Assembly: GCF_003113265.1 (NCBI RefSeq)
Contig: NZ_PUIV01000002.1
Location: 1 to 64,000, forward strand
Direction of reading: 5' to 3'
Source: Methylosinus sporium
GTDB taxonomy: Bacteria; Pseudomonadota; Alphaproteobacteria; Rhizobiales; Beijerinckiaceae
Length of the DNA: 64,000 nt
Shown here: piece after piece, positions 25,238-34,151 of the stretch
How positions within the stretch are numbered: the first letter of the stretch is position 1
Layout: each line of letters begins with the position of its first letter
Translations under genes and position numbers: made by a program
The notes under the pieces: generated by a model
The model's database searches: none
Seen by the model: the letters and a program-made list of their open reading frames with translations, nothing else
What the model was told of the DNA's origin: nothing

Positions 25238-25265
25238 CGATATGTATACGTCTTATATATATAAT
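25238..25265 (-). promoter_or_regulatory. ModE-like box upstream of the importer operon
   Basis: CGATATGTA, 7-base spacer, TATATATATAAT, 43 bases upstream of the binding-protein start. It overlaps the only TATAAT-like sequence there, so a bound repressor would block transcription. The right half lacks the closing CG of a full ModE box. Confidence 0.35.
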
Positions 25266-25559
25266 GACCATAGAGACCGAAGGCTGCGCCGCGCAAGGCC
25301 AAAATCAGCCCCGGCCGTCCTTTTCGACGCGCGTCCGGCTTTTCGGCCGATCGGCGGAAAAGAAAGAGCCAGAAGACTCGCGGCCCGGGGCGGGGATTGG
25401 ACCACGAGCCGTCCGGCTCGCAGCGAGCTTCCCGAACGATCGTCTTTCGTATCGATATATTCGACGCATATGTTTCTGCGCGGCTGCGGCCATTCCCACG
25501 TATCTGCGGCATTCTGACGAGATTATAGGCGTCGCCTATGAAGCGACGATTTGCAGATA

Positions 25560-25603
25560 TTGACAAAAACCTCCCCGTCTATCGTTATGTAATTTTACTA
25601 CAT
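25560..25603 (+). promoter_or_regulatory. Formate dehydrogenase promoter with overlapping ModE-like box
   Basis: TTGACA at 25560-25565 is a perfect -35. The region 17-19 bases further carries ATCGTTATGTA (25581-25591), and TACAT (25599-25603) mirrors ATGTA across 7 bases. The half-site CGTTATGTA is close to CGATATGTA in front of the importer operon. The -10 itself is weak, consistent with an activator or regulated promoter. Confidence 0.4.
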
Positions 25604-25635
25604 CAAATCTGTCCGGCCTCGCGGGGACCAGAATC

Positions 25636-28512
25636 ATGAGCCTCATCAAGGAAATCGACTATGGAACGCCGGCTTCCCGATCGCAGAAGGAAGTCACTCT
25701 GACCATCGACGGAACGGAGATCACGGTCCCGGAAGGCACGTCGATCATGCGCGCGGCGATGCAGATCGGCATAGAGATCCCCAAACTCTGCGCCTCGGAC
25801 AATCTCCATTCCTTCGGCTCCTGCCGCCTCTGCCTCATCGAGATCGAGGGGCGCGGCAATCTCTCCGCCTCCTGCACCACGCCCGTCATGCCGGGCATTG
25901 CGGTGAAGACCTTTTCGCCGCGGCTCGACTCCATCCGCCGCGGCATAATGGAGCTCTATATTTCCGACCATCCGCTCGACTGTCTCACCTGCCCTGCGAA
26001 TGGCGACTGCGAACTGCAGTCCATGGCCGGCGCGGTGAGCCTGCGCGAGGTGCGCTATGGCTATAGCGGGCGCAACCATGTGACGGCGCGGCGCGATGGC
26101 CGCCGCAATGAGGATTGGAAGCCCAAGGACAAATCCAATCCTTATTTCACTTACGATCCGTCCAAATGCATCGTCTGCAATCGCTGCGTGCGCGCCTGTC
26201 AGGAAGTGCAGGGCACATTCGCGCTGACGATCGAAGGCCGAGGCTTCGACAGCCGCGTCTCGCCCGGCGCCGGCGAGGCCTTCATGGAATCCGAATGCGT
26301 TTCCTGCGGCGCCTGCGTGCAGGCCTGCCCGACGGCGACGCTCATCGAGAATTCGGTGGTCGAGATCGGCCAGCCGGAACATTCGGCCGTCACCACTTGC
26401 GCCTATTGCGGCGTCGGCTGCACCTTCAAGGCGGAGATGCGCGGCGAGGAAATCGTGCGCATGGTCCCGTGGAAGGACGGCAAGGCCAATCACGGCCATA
26501 GCTGCATCAAGGGCCGCTTCGCCTATGGCTATGCGCTGCATCGCGACCGCGTGACCAGCCCGATGATCCGCGAGAAGATCACCGACCCCTGGCGCGAAGT
26601 GTCATGGGAGGAGGCGATCTCCCACGCCGCTTCCGAATTCAAGCGCATTCAGGCGAAATACGGCCGCCTCGCCGTCGGCGGCATCACCTCCTCGCGCTGC
26701 ACCAGCGAGGAGACTTTTCTGGTGCAAAAGCTCATCCGCAGCGGCTTCGGCAATAATAATGTCGACACTTGCGCGCGCGTCTGCCATTCGCCGACCGGCT
26801 ATGGCCTCAGCCAGGCTTTCGGCACGTCGGCCGGCACGCAGGATTTCGACTCGGTCGCCGAGGCCGATGTCGTGCTGATCATCGGCTGCAATCCGACCGA
26901 CGCGCATCCTGTCGTCGGCGCGCAGATCAAGCGGCGTCTGCGCGAGGGCGCGAAACTCATCGTCGTCGATCCGCGCCGCACCGAGCTCGTGCGCTCGCCC
27001 CATATAGAAGCGGCGTTCCATCTGCCGCTGCGTCCGGGAACCAATGTCGCGATCGTCACCGCTCTCGCGCACGTGATCGTGAAGGAGGGGCTCGTCAACG
27101 TGGCCTTTGTGCGTGAGCGCTGCGATTTCGACGAATATCTCGAATGGGCCGCCTTCGTCGCCGAGGAGCGCAACAGCCCCGAGCAGATCGAGAAATTCAC
27201 CGGCGTTCCGGCGCATCTGGTGCGCGGCGCGGCGCGTCTCTACGCCACCGGCGGCAACGCCACTATCTATTATGGCCTCGGCGTCACCGAGCACAGCCAG
27301 GGCTCGACGACTGTGATGGCCATCGCCAATCTCGCTATGGCGACCGGCAATCTCGGCCGCCGCGGCGTGGGCGTGAACCCGCTGCGTGGGCAGAACAATG
27401 TGCAGGGCTCCTGCGACATGGGCTCCTTTCCGCATGAGTTCCCCGGCTATCGCCATGTCTCTGACGACAATGTGCGCGAGCTCTTCGAGGAGGCGTGGGG
27501 CGTTCCATTGGACGGCGAGCCGGGGCTGCGCATTCCCAACATGTTCGACGCCGCCGTCGATGGCGTGTTCAAAGGCATGTATGTGCAAGGCGAGGATATT
27601 CTCCAATCCGACCCCGACATCAAGCATGTCTCCGCCGGTCTCGGCGCGCTGGAATGTCTCGTCGTGCAGGACCTCTTCCTCAATGAGACGGCCAATTACG
27701 CCCATGTGCTGCTGCCGGGCGCGAGCTTCCTCGAGAAGGACGGCGTCTTCATCAACGCCGAGCGGCGCATCCAGCGCGTGCGGCGCGTGATGAGCCCCAA
27801 GGCCGGCTATGCGGATTGGGAGGTGACGCAGCTTCTCGCCAATGCGCTCGGCTGCAATTGGACCTATACGCATCCGAGCCAGATCATGGACGAGATCGCA
27901 CGGCTGACCCCGACGTTCAAAGGCGTCTCCTATGAGAAGCTCGAGCGGGACGGCTCGGTGCAATGGCCCTGCAACGATGCGACGCCGGAGGGTATGCCGA
28001 TCATGCATATCGACGGCTTCGCGCGCGGCAAGGGCAAATTCGTCATCACCGAATATGTGCCGACGGAGGAGCGCGCCGGGCCACGTTTCCCGCTGCTGCT
28101 GACGACGGGGCGCATTCTCTCGCAGTATAATGTCGGCGCGCAGACGCGCCGCACGGAGAACAGCCAATGGCATCCAGAGGACGTGTTGGAAATCCATCCG
28201 CATGATGCGGAAGTGCGGGGCGTGCGCGAGGGCGATTGGGTGCGCGTGCAGAGCCGAGCCGGCGAGACGACGCTGCACGCCAAGATCACCGATCGCGTCG
28301 CGCCGAGCGTCGTCTACACGACCTTCCACCATCCTCTGTGCCAAACCAATGTCGTCACCACCGACAATTCCGATTGGGCGACCAATTGCCCGGAGTATAA
28401 GGTGACTGCGGTGCAGGTCTCGCCCTCCAACGGCCCCAATGAATGGCAGGAGCGCTATCGCGAAATGTCGGAGAAGAGCCGGCAGATCGTCGGCGCCGGC
28501 GAGGCGCGCTAG
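25636..28512 (+). CDS. fdsA: NAD-type formate dehydrogenase catalytic (alpha) subunit, molybdenum/tungsten
   Basis: Oxidises formate to CO2 at a bis-molybdopterin-guanine-dinucleotide Mo or W centre. 958 residues, the length I recall for FdsA of Rhodobacter capsulatus. Order of domains: 2Fe-2S ferredoxin (ASDNLHSFGSCRLCLIEIEG), HxxxC cluster (HPLDCLTCPANGDC), two 4Fe-4S ligand sets (CIVCNRCVRAC, CVSCGACVQAC), the cofactor-domain cluster (CAYCGVGC), and the catalytic Cys in NNVDTCARVCHSPTG (Cys, not Sec). The C-terminus is a molybdopterin-dinucleotide domain (YTTFHHPLCQTNV). No fdsG, fdsB, fdsC or fdsD flanks it, so its NAD-reducing partners lie elsewhere. Confidence 0.93.
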   Translation: MSLIKEIDYGTPASRSQKEVTLTIDGTEITVPEGTSIMRAAMQIGIEIPKLCASDNLHSFGSCRLCLIEIEGRGNLSASCTTPVMPGIAVKTFSPRLDSIRRGIMELYISDHPLDCLTCPANGDCELQSMAGAVSLREVRYGYSGRNHVTARRDGRRNEDWKPKDKSNPYFTYDPSKCIVCNRCVRACQEVQGTFALTIEGRGFDSRVSPGAGEAFMESECVSCGACVQACPTATLIENSVVEIGQPEHSAVTTCAYCGVGCTFKAEMRGEEIVRMVPWKDGKANHGHSCIKGRFAYGYALHRDRVTSPMIREKITDPWREVSWEEAISHAASEFKRIQAKYGRLAVGGITSSRCTSEETFLVQKLIRSGFGNNNVDTCARVCHSPTGYGLSQAFGTSAGTQDFDSVAEADVVLIIGCNPTDAHPVVGAQIKRRLREGAKLIVVDPRRTELVRSPHIEAAFHLPLRPGTNVAIVTALAHVIVKEGLVNVAFVRERCDFDEYLEWAAFVAEERNSPEQIEKFTGVPAHLVRGAARLYATGGNATIYYGLGVTEHSQGSTTVMAIANLAMATGNLGRRGVGVNPLRGQNNVQGSCDMGSFPHEFPGYRHVSDDNVRELFEEAWGVPLDGEPGLRIPNMFDAAVDGVFKGMYVQGEDILQSDPDIKHVSAGLGALECLVVQDLFLNETANYAHVLLPGASFLEKDGVFINAERRIQRVRRVMSPKAGYADWEVTQLLANALGCNWTYTHPSQIMDEIARLTPTFKGVSYEKLERDGSVQWPCNDATPEGMPIMHIDGFARGKGKFVITEYVPTEERAGPRFPLLLTTGRILSQYNVGAQTRRTENSQWHPEDVLEIHPHDAEVRGVREGDWVRVQSRAGETTLHAKITDRVAPSVVYTTFHHPLCQTNVVTTDNSDWATNCPEYKVTAVQVSPSNGPNEWQERYREMSEKSRQIVGAGEAR

Positions 28513-28938
28513 ACGATCGCCCGGAGAGCGAACGCCGGGCGCAGACAGCGGGACGTGATTCGGGAATCGCCGTCTCGATTGTTTCGGCTCGAATGATTCC
28601 ATTCGATCCTCGCGCCGGCGACGCTCGCGGACTTATCCACAAACAACGCTCTGCGAATCGGCGCCGATTGCGGCGGCGCATCATCGCGTTCCGATTTGGC
28701 TACGCTACGCCGATCATGGCGATGCGCCTCCCGCATCGTCCGATCGGACCGCCTTTCATTGTGCGCTGCAATCATTTTCCGAGCGATACCACGATATTGC
28801 GCGGCCATGCGCGGGCTCCGGCTTCGGCGTTGCGATCGTGATCGGCGCGAGCGTCCGTCTTTGGCCTTAGACGCCGGCCCGGAGTGACATTTCGAAAATT
28901 GCGGGCCAGTTTTCGATCGCATTCGGAGAATCTGCGCC
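28513..28938. other. Intergenic region after formate dehydrogenase
   Basis: About 430 bases with no convincing gene. It holds a hairpin just after the fdsA stop (listed separately). No clear promoter for the sugar-transferase gene was recognised. Confidence 0.5.
28518..28541 (+). terminator. Hairpin after fdsA
   Basis: 7-bp stem CGCCCGG / CCGGGCG with a 10-base loop, starting 6 bases after the stop. No T-run follows. Confidence 0.45.
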
Positions 28939-30534
28939 ATGCGATTGGCTTCCCCAGCATCGAGAGATCGCAATCATTTTCGAATCGAGACGGCGGATTT
29001 GCTGTTGGCGATCACGGCGCCTTTCGTCGCGCTCGCCCTGCGCGATCCCGTCTTGCTCGATCCGGGCGATTTTCCAGCGACCATTCCGGCGCCCTATCAA
29101 TATGGCTTCGTTTCCGCAGCTTGCGCCATTCTTCTGATTCTCGCCTTTCGGCTCGGCGATCACATGGGGCAGTTCTTCTCGCTGCGCGACGCCTTCGCCG
29201 TCTGCGGCGCTTCGGCTTGCGCGGTCGCGCTCGGCTGCCTGCTCCTTTTCGGAGTCATGCGCATCGAGGGCGTGCCGCGTTCGACGCCCTTGATCTTCGG
29301 CCTCGTGCTGAGCGCCGGCATGATCGCGATACGCATCGCGGCGCGCGCCTTTCACAAGGATCTCTGGCCCGGGCGTGGGGCCGACCGCGACGCGGCGAAG
29401 GCCGATCCGCGGCGCGTGATCGTCGTCGGCGTCGACCGTCTCGCCTCGGCCGCGATCAAATTGACGGATGAGCTGCGGCCGCGAAAGGCGCAGGTCGTGG
29501 CGGCGCTCGATGCGCGTCCGCGTCTCCGCGGCCGCAAGATCGCCGGCGTCTCCATCGTCGGCGATCCGCGCGACATCGGCGCCGTCATCGACGAATACGC
29601 CATTCATGGCGTCGAAGTCGACGAGGTCTGGCTCGCCGAAGATCCGGCCTCCTCGCCCGTCGATCGCCTCGCTGCGATCGAGTCGCAATGCGCGGCGCGC
29701 GGGGTCGTCGCCATCGGAATTTCGCAGGCGTTGAATTTCATCGCTTCGCCGCAGGACGACGCGGCCGCCGCGGCGATCGAGAGCTATGAGACGCCGGCCT
29801 ACTTCAAAGCGAAGCGGCTCATCGAGTTCTGCGCGGCGAGCGTGCTGCTCGTCGCCATGCTTCCTCTCGCGCTCTGCGTCGCCTATGTCGTCTATCTCGA
29901 TGTCGGCGCGCCTCTGCTGTTCTGGCAGCAGCGCCTGGGGAGGAACGGCCAGAAGTTCCTGCTCTACAAATTCCGCACCTATCGCGCGCCTTTCGACGCA
30001 CATGGCCGGCCGGCGCCGGAGAACACGCGACTCTCGCGCGTCGGGCGCTTGATCCGCGCGAGCCGTCTCGACGAGATTCCGCAGCTCTATAATGTGATCG
30101 TCGGGCATATGTCGCTGATCGGTCCGCGGCCTCTTTTGCCGCAAGATCAGCCGGACGATCCGGGGCCGCGCCTCAGCGTGCGCCCGGGCGTGACCGGATG
30201 GGCGCAGATCAATGGCGGCACCAGCGTCTCGCCGGAGGAAAAAAACGCGCTCGACCTCTGGTACATCAGGCACGCGTGCCTGCGCCTCGATCTCGAAATC
30301 ATCGTCAGCACGATCCTCGTGGCGCTGACGGGGGAGCGGCTGAATGGGCGCGCGGTCGATCACGCGCTCAGCTGGTATCGACGGGAATTCGAAGCGCCGA
30401 GCCGCGACGCCGTCACGATGGGCGAAGCCCCGCGGGATCGCCGCCGGCGCGAGGAGGCCGCCCGCGCCGACAGGCGACGCGCCGTCGGCGCCGTGCGCAT
30501 CGAATATCCTTATCGCGCCGTCGAGCCCAGCTGA
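28939..30534 (+). CDS. Undecaprenyl-phosphate sugar phosphotransferase (exopolysaccharide priming)
   Basis: Polyisoprenyl-phosphate hexose-1-phosphate transferase that starts polysaccharide repeat units at the inner membrane. 531 residues. About five N-terminal membrane segments (residues 15-140) precede a Rossmann-like part (RRVIVVGVDRLASAAIK; AALDARPRLRGRKIAGV), a further membrane segment (FCAASVLLVAMLPLALCVAYVVYL), and the catalytic bacterial sugar-transferase domain (LFWQQRLGRNGQKFLLYKFRT; RASRLDEIPQLYNVIVGHMSLIGPRP; RPGVTGWAQINGG). The order is that of WcaJ/WbaP-like enzymes. It is upstream of a crotonase-fold gene and a nitroreductase gene in the same direction. Confidence 0.92.
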   Translation: MRLASPASRDRNHFRIETADLLLAITAPFVALALRDPVLLDPGDFPATIPAPYQYGFVSAACAILLILAFRLGDHMGQFFSLRDAFAVCGASACAVALGCLLLFGVMRIEGVPRSTPLIFGLVLSAGMIAIRIAARAFHKDLWPGRGADRDAAKADPRRVIVVGVDRLASAAIKLTDELRPRKAQVVAALDARPRLRGRKIAGVSIVGDPRDIGAVIDEYAIHGVEVDEVWLAEDPASSPVDRLAAIESQCAARGVVAIGISQALNFIASPQDDAAAAAIESYETPAYFKAKRLIEFCAASVLLVAMLPLALCVAYVVYLDVGAPLLFWQQRLGRNGQKFLLYKFRTYRAPFDAHGRPAPENTRLSRVGRLIRASRLDEIPQLYNVIVGHMSLIGPRPLLPQDQPDDPGPRLSVRPGVTGWAQINGGTSVSPEEKNALDLWYIRHACLRLDLEIIVSTILVALTGERLNGRAVDHALSWYRREFEAPSRDAVTMGEAPRDRRRREEAARADRRRAVGAVRIEYPYRAVEPS

Positions 30535-30590
30535 TTTCTCCGCCAGGTCGACGTCGCCGAGCTTCAGACGGCGGAGGAGAGATTTTCGAT

Positions 30591-31613
30591 ATGCGGCACG
30601 ATACCGAGTTTCAGCAAAAGGCGCGCGAGGCGCTCGGCCTCGTCGATGTTCCGGGACTGCGATACGAAACCATCGACGAGACGCTGCGCGTCACAATATC
30701 CGATCCATCCAATCACAATGCGTTGACGAAATCCGCGATGGACGGTCTCTATGAGACGCTTCGCCGCTTTCGCGCGCTTCCTTTCGATAGGCTGGAGATC
30801 GATTTCGATACGGCCTCGGGCTCGGTCGCCTGCGCCGGCCTCAATCTCGAGGATTTCGAAGCGGCCGCCCGCCGATTGCGTCCCGGCGACGATCTGCTCG
30901 GAGCTGACAATTATTTCGTTCGCGCCGCCGCGGCTCTGCGCGGCCTGGGCGAGACGGTTCCGACGCGCGCCGTCGTCCGCGGGCACCTCGTCGGCGCCGG
31001 CGTCGAATTGGCGCTCAGCTGCGGCGAGATCGTCTGCGCGCGGGCAGACGCCAAAATTCTGCTGCCGCATTTGCGGATCGGCGTCCCCTATCATACTTCC
31101 GGCCTCTGCCATATGGCCGGCGTCATTGGCTGGGACGTGATGTCGCGCGCGATGGTGACGGATGCGATTCCGATTTTGCTGTCCGACGTTCTCGCCGATC
31201 GCGGCAAGGTTGAAGGGGCAACGCCCGCCGAGCGCATCGCCGACGCGAAAATCGCGCTCCAGCGAATGGCGGCGGTGTTTCACGGCCGGCCTGCGCGAAT
31301 CGGCGACGCCTTTTTCGCCGTGCAAGATCGCACCGGAAGGACGCGCCATATCGCCGAAGCGCATCTGATGCAGATATTGTCGCATATCGCCTTCGCCGGC
31401 GAGATGGATGCGCTGCCCGATGCGCTGAGCGAGATCATAGACGCGCCGCGCCTGCGCGCCTCCTCGAGCGCCGAAGGCCGGCTGGCCGAGTCGATCGCGG
31501 CGCATCGACAAACGCCGAAGCGCCTCAATCGCCATTTTTCGAAAGCCATCGGCGCCAGCCTCGCCTCCGAGGAGCCGGGCGGCGACGAAATCACATTGTC
31601 CTTGTCCGATTGA
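30591..31613 (+). CDS. Enoyl-CoA hydratase/isomerase (crotonase) family protein
   Basis: 340 residues from ATG 30591 (GGAGGAGA about 10 bases upstream). The crotonase core is present: SDPSNHNALTKSAMDGLYETL, ASGSVACAGLNLEDFEAA and RAVVRGHLVGAGVELALSCGEIVCARADAKILLPHLRIG. The expected oxyanion-hole texts are altered, with CAGLNLEDF where most hydratases have SxGADL. The catalytic glutamates cannot be placed with confidence. The protein is longer than typical crotonases (about 260). It is followed 47 bases later by a nitroreductase gene. A DSF synthase (RpfF) role was considered but not supported. Confidence 0.75.
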   Translation: MRHDTEFQQKAREALGLVDVPGLRYETIDETLRVTISDPSNHNALTKSAMDGLYETLRRFRALPFDRLEIDFDTASGSVACAGLNLEDFEAAARRLRPGDDLLGADNYFVRAAAALRGLGETVPTRAVVRGHLVGAGVELALSCGEIVCARADAKILLPHLRIGVPYHTSGLCHMAGVIGWDVMSRAMVTDAIPILLSDVLADRGKVEGATPAERIADAKIALQRMAAVFHGRPARIGDAFFAVQDRTGRTRHIAEAHLMQILSHIAFAGEMDALPDALSEIIDAPRLRASSSAEGRLAESIAAHRQTPKRLNRHFSKAIGASLASEEPGGDEITLSLSD

Positions 31614-31660
31614 CGCGCCGCGGCTGCTCGATCGCCGGTGAGACGAAGAGGAGAATCGCA

Positions 31661-32515
31661 ATGGAGGCGATCGGCCTCGAACGAGGATTGCGCGAGCGAA
31701 GGGCGATACGACATTACAGCGATTCGCGGGTCGACGACGCTCTGCTCGCGGAAATTATCGAGCTCGCGTCATGGGCTCCCTCGCCCGGCAACACGCAAGC
31801 GTGGAAAGTGATCGCGCTCGGTCACGACGCCTCGAAGGATGTGATCGCGCGTTTCGAGCTGGCCGGATGGGAATCCGTTTTTCCGGTGCTGGAACAGGTG
31901 TTGCGCAATGGCGCGGCGGAGCGCGCCTCGATCGCGCCGAAAAGCGATTTGGACGATGTGAGCCCGGCGACGGCCGACGAATGGGGCCGGCGCGTGATCG
32001 CCATGTATCGACAGCGCTTCGAGGTGCGCGGCTCGCCGAGGCTGGTCTTCGTATATCGCGTCGCCGATCGAAAGCGATATGTCGATCTCGCCTTTCTGTC
32101 TTTGTCGGCGCTGATCCGACGATCCCTTCGCAAGCCTTCGCCACTCGGAGCGATGCGCTGCTTTTTCGCAGCTTTGCGCGACATTCCCGTGCTTTTGCGC
32201 GTCAATGCGCTGACACGCACTTTCGGACTGGCCAATTTCACTTACGCGCTCACGCTCGCCGCCCATTCGCGCGGACTTTCGACCTGCATTCAATCCAATT
32301 ATCTCAATGTGCAGCGCGATCTTCGACGCTATCTCGGCCTCGGCGCGGATGTCGATATCGTCGCCTCCATTTTGATCGGCTATGAGGCCGACGACGCGCC
32401 GCCGGCGCCCGAGATGTTCCGAACGCGCAAGCCCGTCGCGGTCGATTGGATCGAGACGACGCCCGGGACCGTCGCAGCGCGTCGCGGCGAGCGCGTCTTC
32501 GAGGCGGCGGAATGA
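31661..32515 (+). CDS. Nitroreductase-family flavoprotein
   Basis: 284 residues with start ATG 31661 (GAGGAGA 6 bases upstream). FMN-site motifs include RERRAIRHYSDSRVDDALLAEII and ASWAPSPGNTQAWKVI near the N-terminus, and the C-terminal LTLAAHSRGLSTCIQ. This fold reduces nitro or quinone compounds or catalyses other FMN oxidations. There is an extended middle region (residues 80-180) not typical of small nitroreductases, so the substrate is unclear. It follows the crotonase gene and converges with the lut/ped-like cluster (its stop is 10 bases from the permease stop). Confidence 0.85.
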   Translation: MEAIGLERGLRERRAIRHYSDSRVDDALLAEIIELASWAPSPGNTQAWKVIALGHDASKDVIARFELAGWESVFPVLEQVLRNGAAERASIAPKSDLDDVSPATADEWGRRVIAMYRQRFEVRGSPRLVFVYRVADRKRYVDLAFLSLSALIRRSLRKPSPLGAMRCFFAALRDIPVLLRVNALTRTFGLANFTYALTLAAHSRGLSTCIQSNYLNVQRDLRRYLGLGADVDIVASILIGYEADDAPPAPEMFRTRKPVAVDWIETTPGTVAARRGERVFEAAE

Positions 32516-32525
32516 GCGGGACGGC

Positions 32526-33350
32526 TCAGCCGCCCTTGCGCATCAGCATTCCTTTGGCGGGATCATAGGCGATGAGCGCGCCGGCGGAGAAGAGAATCGT
32601 ATAGGCGGCGACCGCCGCGAGCGATTCCCAGGAGATTTTTTCATAGAAGGCGAAGCGGATCAGCTCCACCGCATGGGTGAAAGGATTGACGACGGAGAGC
32701 CAATAGAGAACCGGGCTCGACTCCTGCACGCGCCACAGCGGATAGAGAGCGGAAGAGGCGAAGAACATCGGGAAGATAACGAAATTCATCACGCCGGCGA
32801 AATTCTCGAGCTGCTTGATCGCGGAGGAGAGCAGCATTCCGAGCGCGCCGAACATCAGCCCCGCGAGCATGAGCGCAGGAAGAACGGTGAGATAGCCGAA
32901 CGGCGTCGGCGGCTCGATCTCCCAGAAATAGGCGATGACGAGATAGGCGTAGACTTGCAATATCGAGACGGCGACGCCGGCGAAGAGCTTGGCGCCGAGC
33001 AGGAACCAGCGCGGAAAGGGCGAGACCAGCAGCGTGCGCATATTGCCCATCTCGCGGTCATAGACCATCGACAGAGAGGATTGCATTCCATTGAAGAGCT
33101 GGATCATCGCCATCAGGCCGGGCGTGATATAGACCTCGTAGAGAACATAGGTCTCATAGGGCGGGATGATGGAGACGCCGAGCACTTGGCGAAAGCCGGC
33201 GGCGAAGATCAGCAGCCACACCAAGGGACGCACCAGAGCGGAGACGAAGCGCTCGCGCTGATGCAGGAAGCGCAGAGCCTCGCGCCAGATCACGCCGGTG
33301 AGGCAGATGGCGTATTGGCGCGCGGTGAAGCCGCTGGTTTCGGTCGTCAT
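32526..33350 (-). CDS. lutF: ABC-2 type permease of lut/ped-like system
   Basis: 274 residues with six hydrophobic segments. It resembles the ABC-2 permeases of the PQQ-alcohol-dehydrogenase-associated transport system (PedC-type; LutF in Methylorubrum), including QLFNGMQSSLSMVYDREMGNMRTLLVSPFPRW near residue 85. It is the last gene of the leftward group ATPase, beta-propeller, binding protein, LanM-like, separated from the ATPase gene by 48 bases that carry a hairpin. In Pseudomonas putida the homologous system is needed for lanthanide-dependent growth on 2-phenylethanol; in Methylorubrum the lut genes serve lanthanide uptake. That function is inferred here. Confidence 0.8.
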   Translation of the reverse strand: MTTETSGFTARQYAICLTGVIWREALRFLHQRERFVSALVRPLVWLLIFAAGFRQVLGVSIIPPYETYVLYEVYITPGLMAMIQLFNGMQSSLSMVYDREMGNMRTLLVSPFPRWFLLGAKLFAGVAVSILQVYAYLVIAYFWEIEPPTPFGYLTVLPALMLAGLMFGALGMLLSSAIKQLENFAGVMNFVIFPMFFASSALYPLWRVQESSPVLYWLSVVNPFTHAVELIRFAFYEKISWESLAAVAAYTILFSAGALIAYDPAKGMLMRKGG

Positions 33351-33368
33351 CGAGATTCCATTCTGAGA

Positions 33369-33386
33369 GCGAGCCGTCAGGCTCGC
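33369..33386 (-). promoter_or_regulatory. Intercistronic hairpin between ATPase and permease genes
   Basis: Perfect 7-bp stem GCGAGCC / GGCTCGC with loop GTCA in the 48-base gap between the ATPase stop and the permease start. It could set differential expression of the two ABC subunits. Confidence 0.4.
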
Positions 33387-33398
33387 ATCGCAAGGGCG

Positions 33399-34151
33399 TC
33401 ATGCCGCGTCCCGCGCCTTGGCGCCGGTCAATTGCTCGAATGCGGCGCCGATCGACTCTGTCGATGTCGCCGCCATTATATTCGCCGATGTGTCGGCGGC
33501 GAGAACCTTGCCCTGATGCAGCACGACGACATCATCGCTCGGCGTCACCTCGTCGATGAGATGCGTGGTCCACAGCACGGCGAGCCTGCGCTCGGCGACG
33601 AGCGTGCGCACTTGCGCGAGAATATCGGCGCGCGCCTTTATGTCGAGGCCGACGGTCGGCTCGTCGAGCAGCAGCAGGCGGGGCTCATGCAGCAGCGCGC
33701 GCAATATTTCGACGCGGCGCATCTGCCCGCCGGAGAGATCGCGCGCTTTGTCCTTGGCGCGATCGGCGAGGCCGGCGCGCTCCAGCAGCGCGGCGCCGCG
33801 GCGCTTCGCCTCCGCGGGGCCGATGCCGTGCAGCGCCGCGTGATAGATGAAATTCTGCGTCACGCTCAATTCGAGATCGAGCGTGCGCGCCTGGAAGACG
33901 ACGCCGAGCCGGCGCAGCGCCGCGCCGCTCTCGCGCGCGACGTCATGGCCGAAGATCTCGATTTTGCCTTCGCGCGCGGCGTAGAGGCGCGTGATGAGCG
34001 AGAACAGCGTGCTCTTGCCGGCGCCATTGAGGCCGAGCAGGACGGTGAAGCTCCCCGCCGCGACGGAGAAGCTCACATCGTCCAGCGCGCGCCGCGCGCC
34101 ATAGCTATGGCCGATATGCGCGACGTCGAGCGCGAGCGGTTCGGCGCTCAC
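33399..34151 (-). CDS. lutE: ABC transporter ATPase of lut/ped-like system
   Basis: 250 residues. Walker A GLNGAGKST (near residue 38), signature LSGGQMRRVEI, Walker B RLLLLDEPTVGLD and H loop WTTHLIDE are complete. The type (ABC-2 exporter-like ATPase associated with PQQ-dependent alcohol dehydrogenase systems, PedA-like or LutE-like) is supported by the permease, beta-propeller and substrate-binding genes around it. Its start overlaps the end of the beta-propeller gene (34148-34151), so translation is coupled. Confidence 0.85.
   Translation of the reverse strand: MSAEPLALDVAHIGHSYGARRALDDVSFSVAAGSFTVLLGLNGAGKSTLFSLITRLYAAREGKIEIFGHDVARESGAALRRLGVVFQARTLDLELSVTQNFIYHAALHGIGPAEAKRRGAALLERAGLADRAKDKARDLSGGQMRRVEILRALLHEPRLLLLDEPTVGLDIKARADILAQVRTLVAERRLAVLWTTHLIDEVTPSDDVVVLHQGKVLAADTSANIMAATSTESIGAAFEQLTGAKARDAA

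Larger units (their letters stand above)
25196..25635. other. Divergent regulatory region between the metal importer and formate dehydrogenase
   Basis: No gene is seen here. The region is much richer in A+T than its flanks in three places. At 25238-25265 CGATATGTA is followed by TATATATATAAT, at 25453-25480 CGATATATT is followed by CATATG, and at 25581-25603 CGTTATGTA is followed by TACAT. All resemble ModE/Mo-box type half-sites. Leftward and rightward promoters must both be present. Confidence 0.5.

Noticed and set aside
30591-31613. DSF synthase (RpfF) for the crotonase-fold protein
   Set aside because: Active-site texts and length do not match RpfF, and no RpfC sensor is adjacent.
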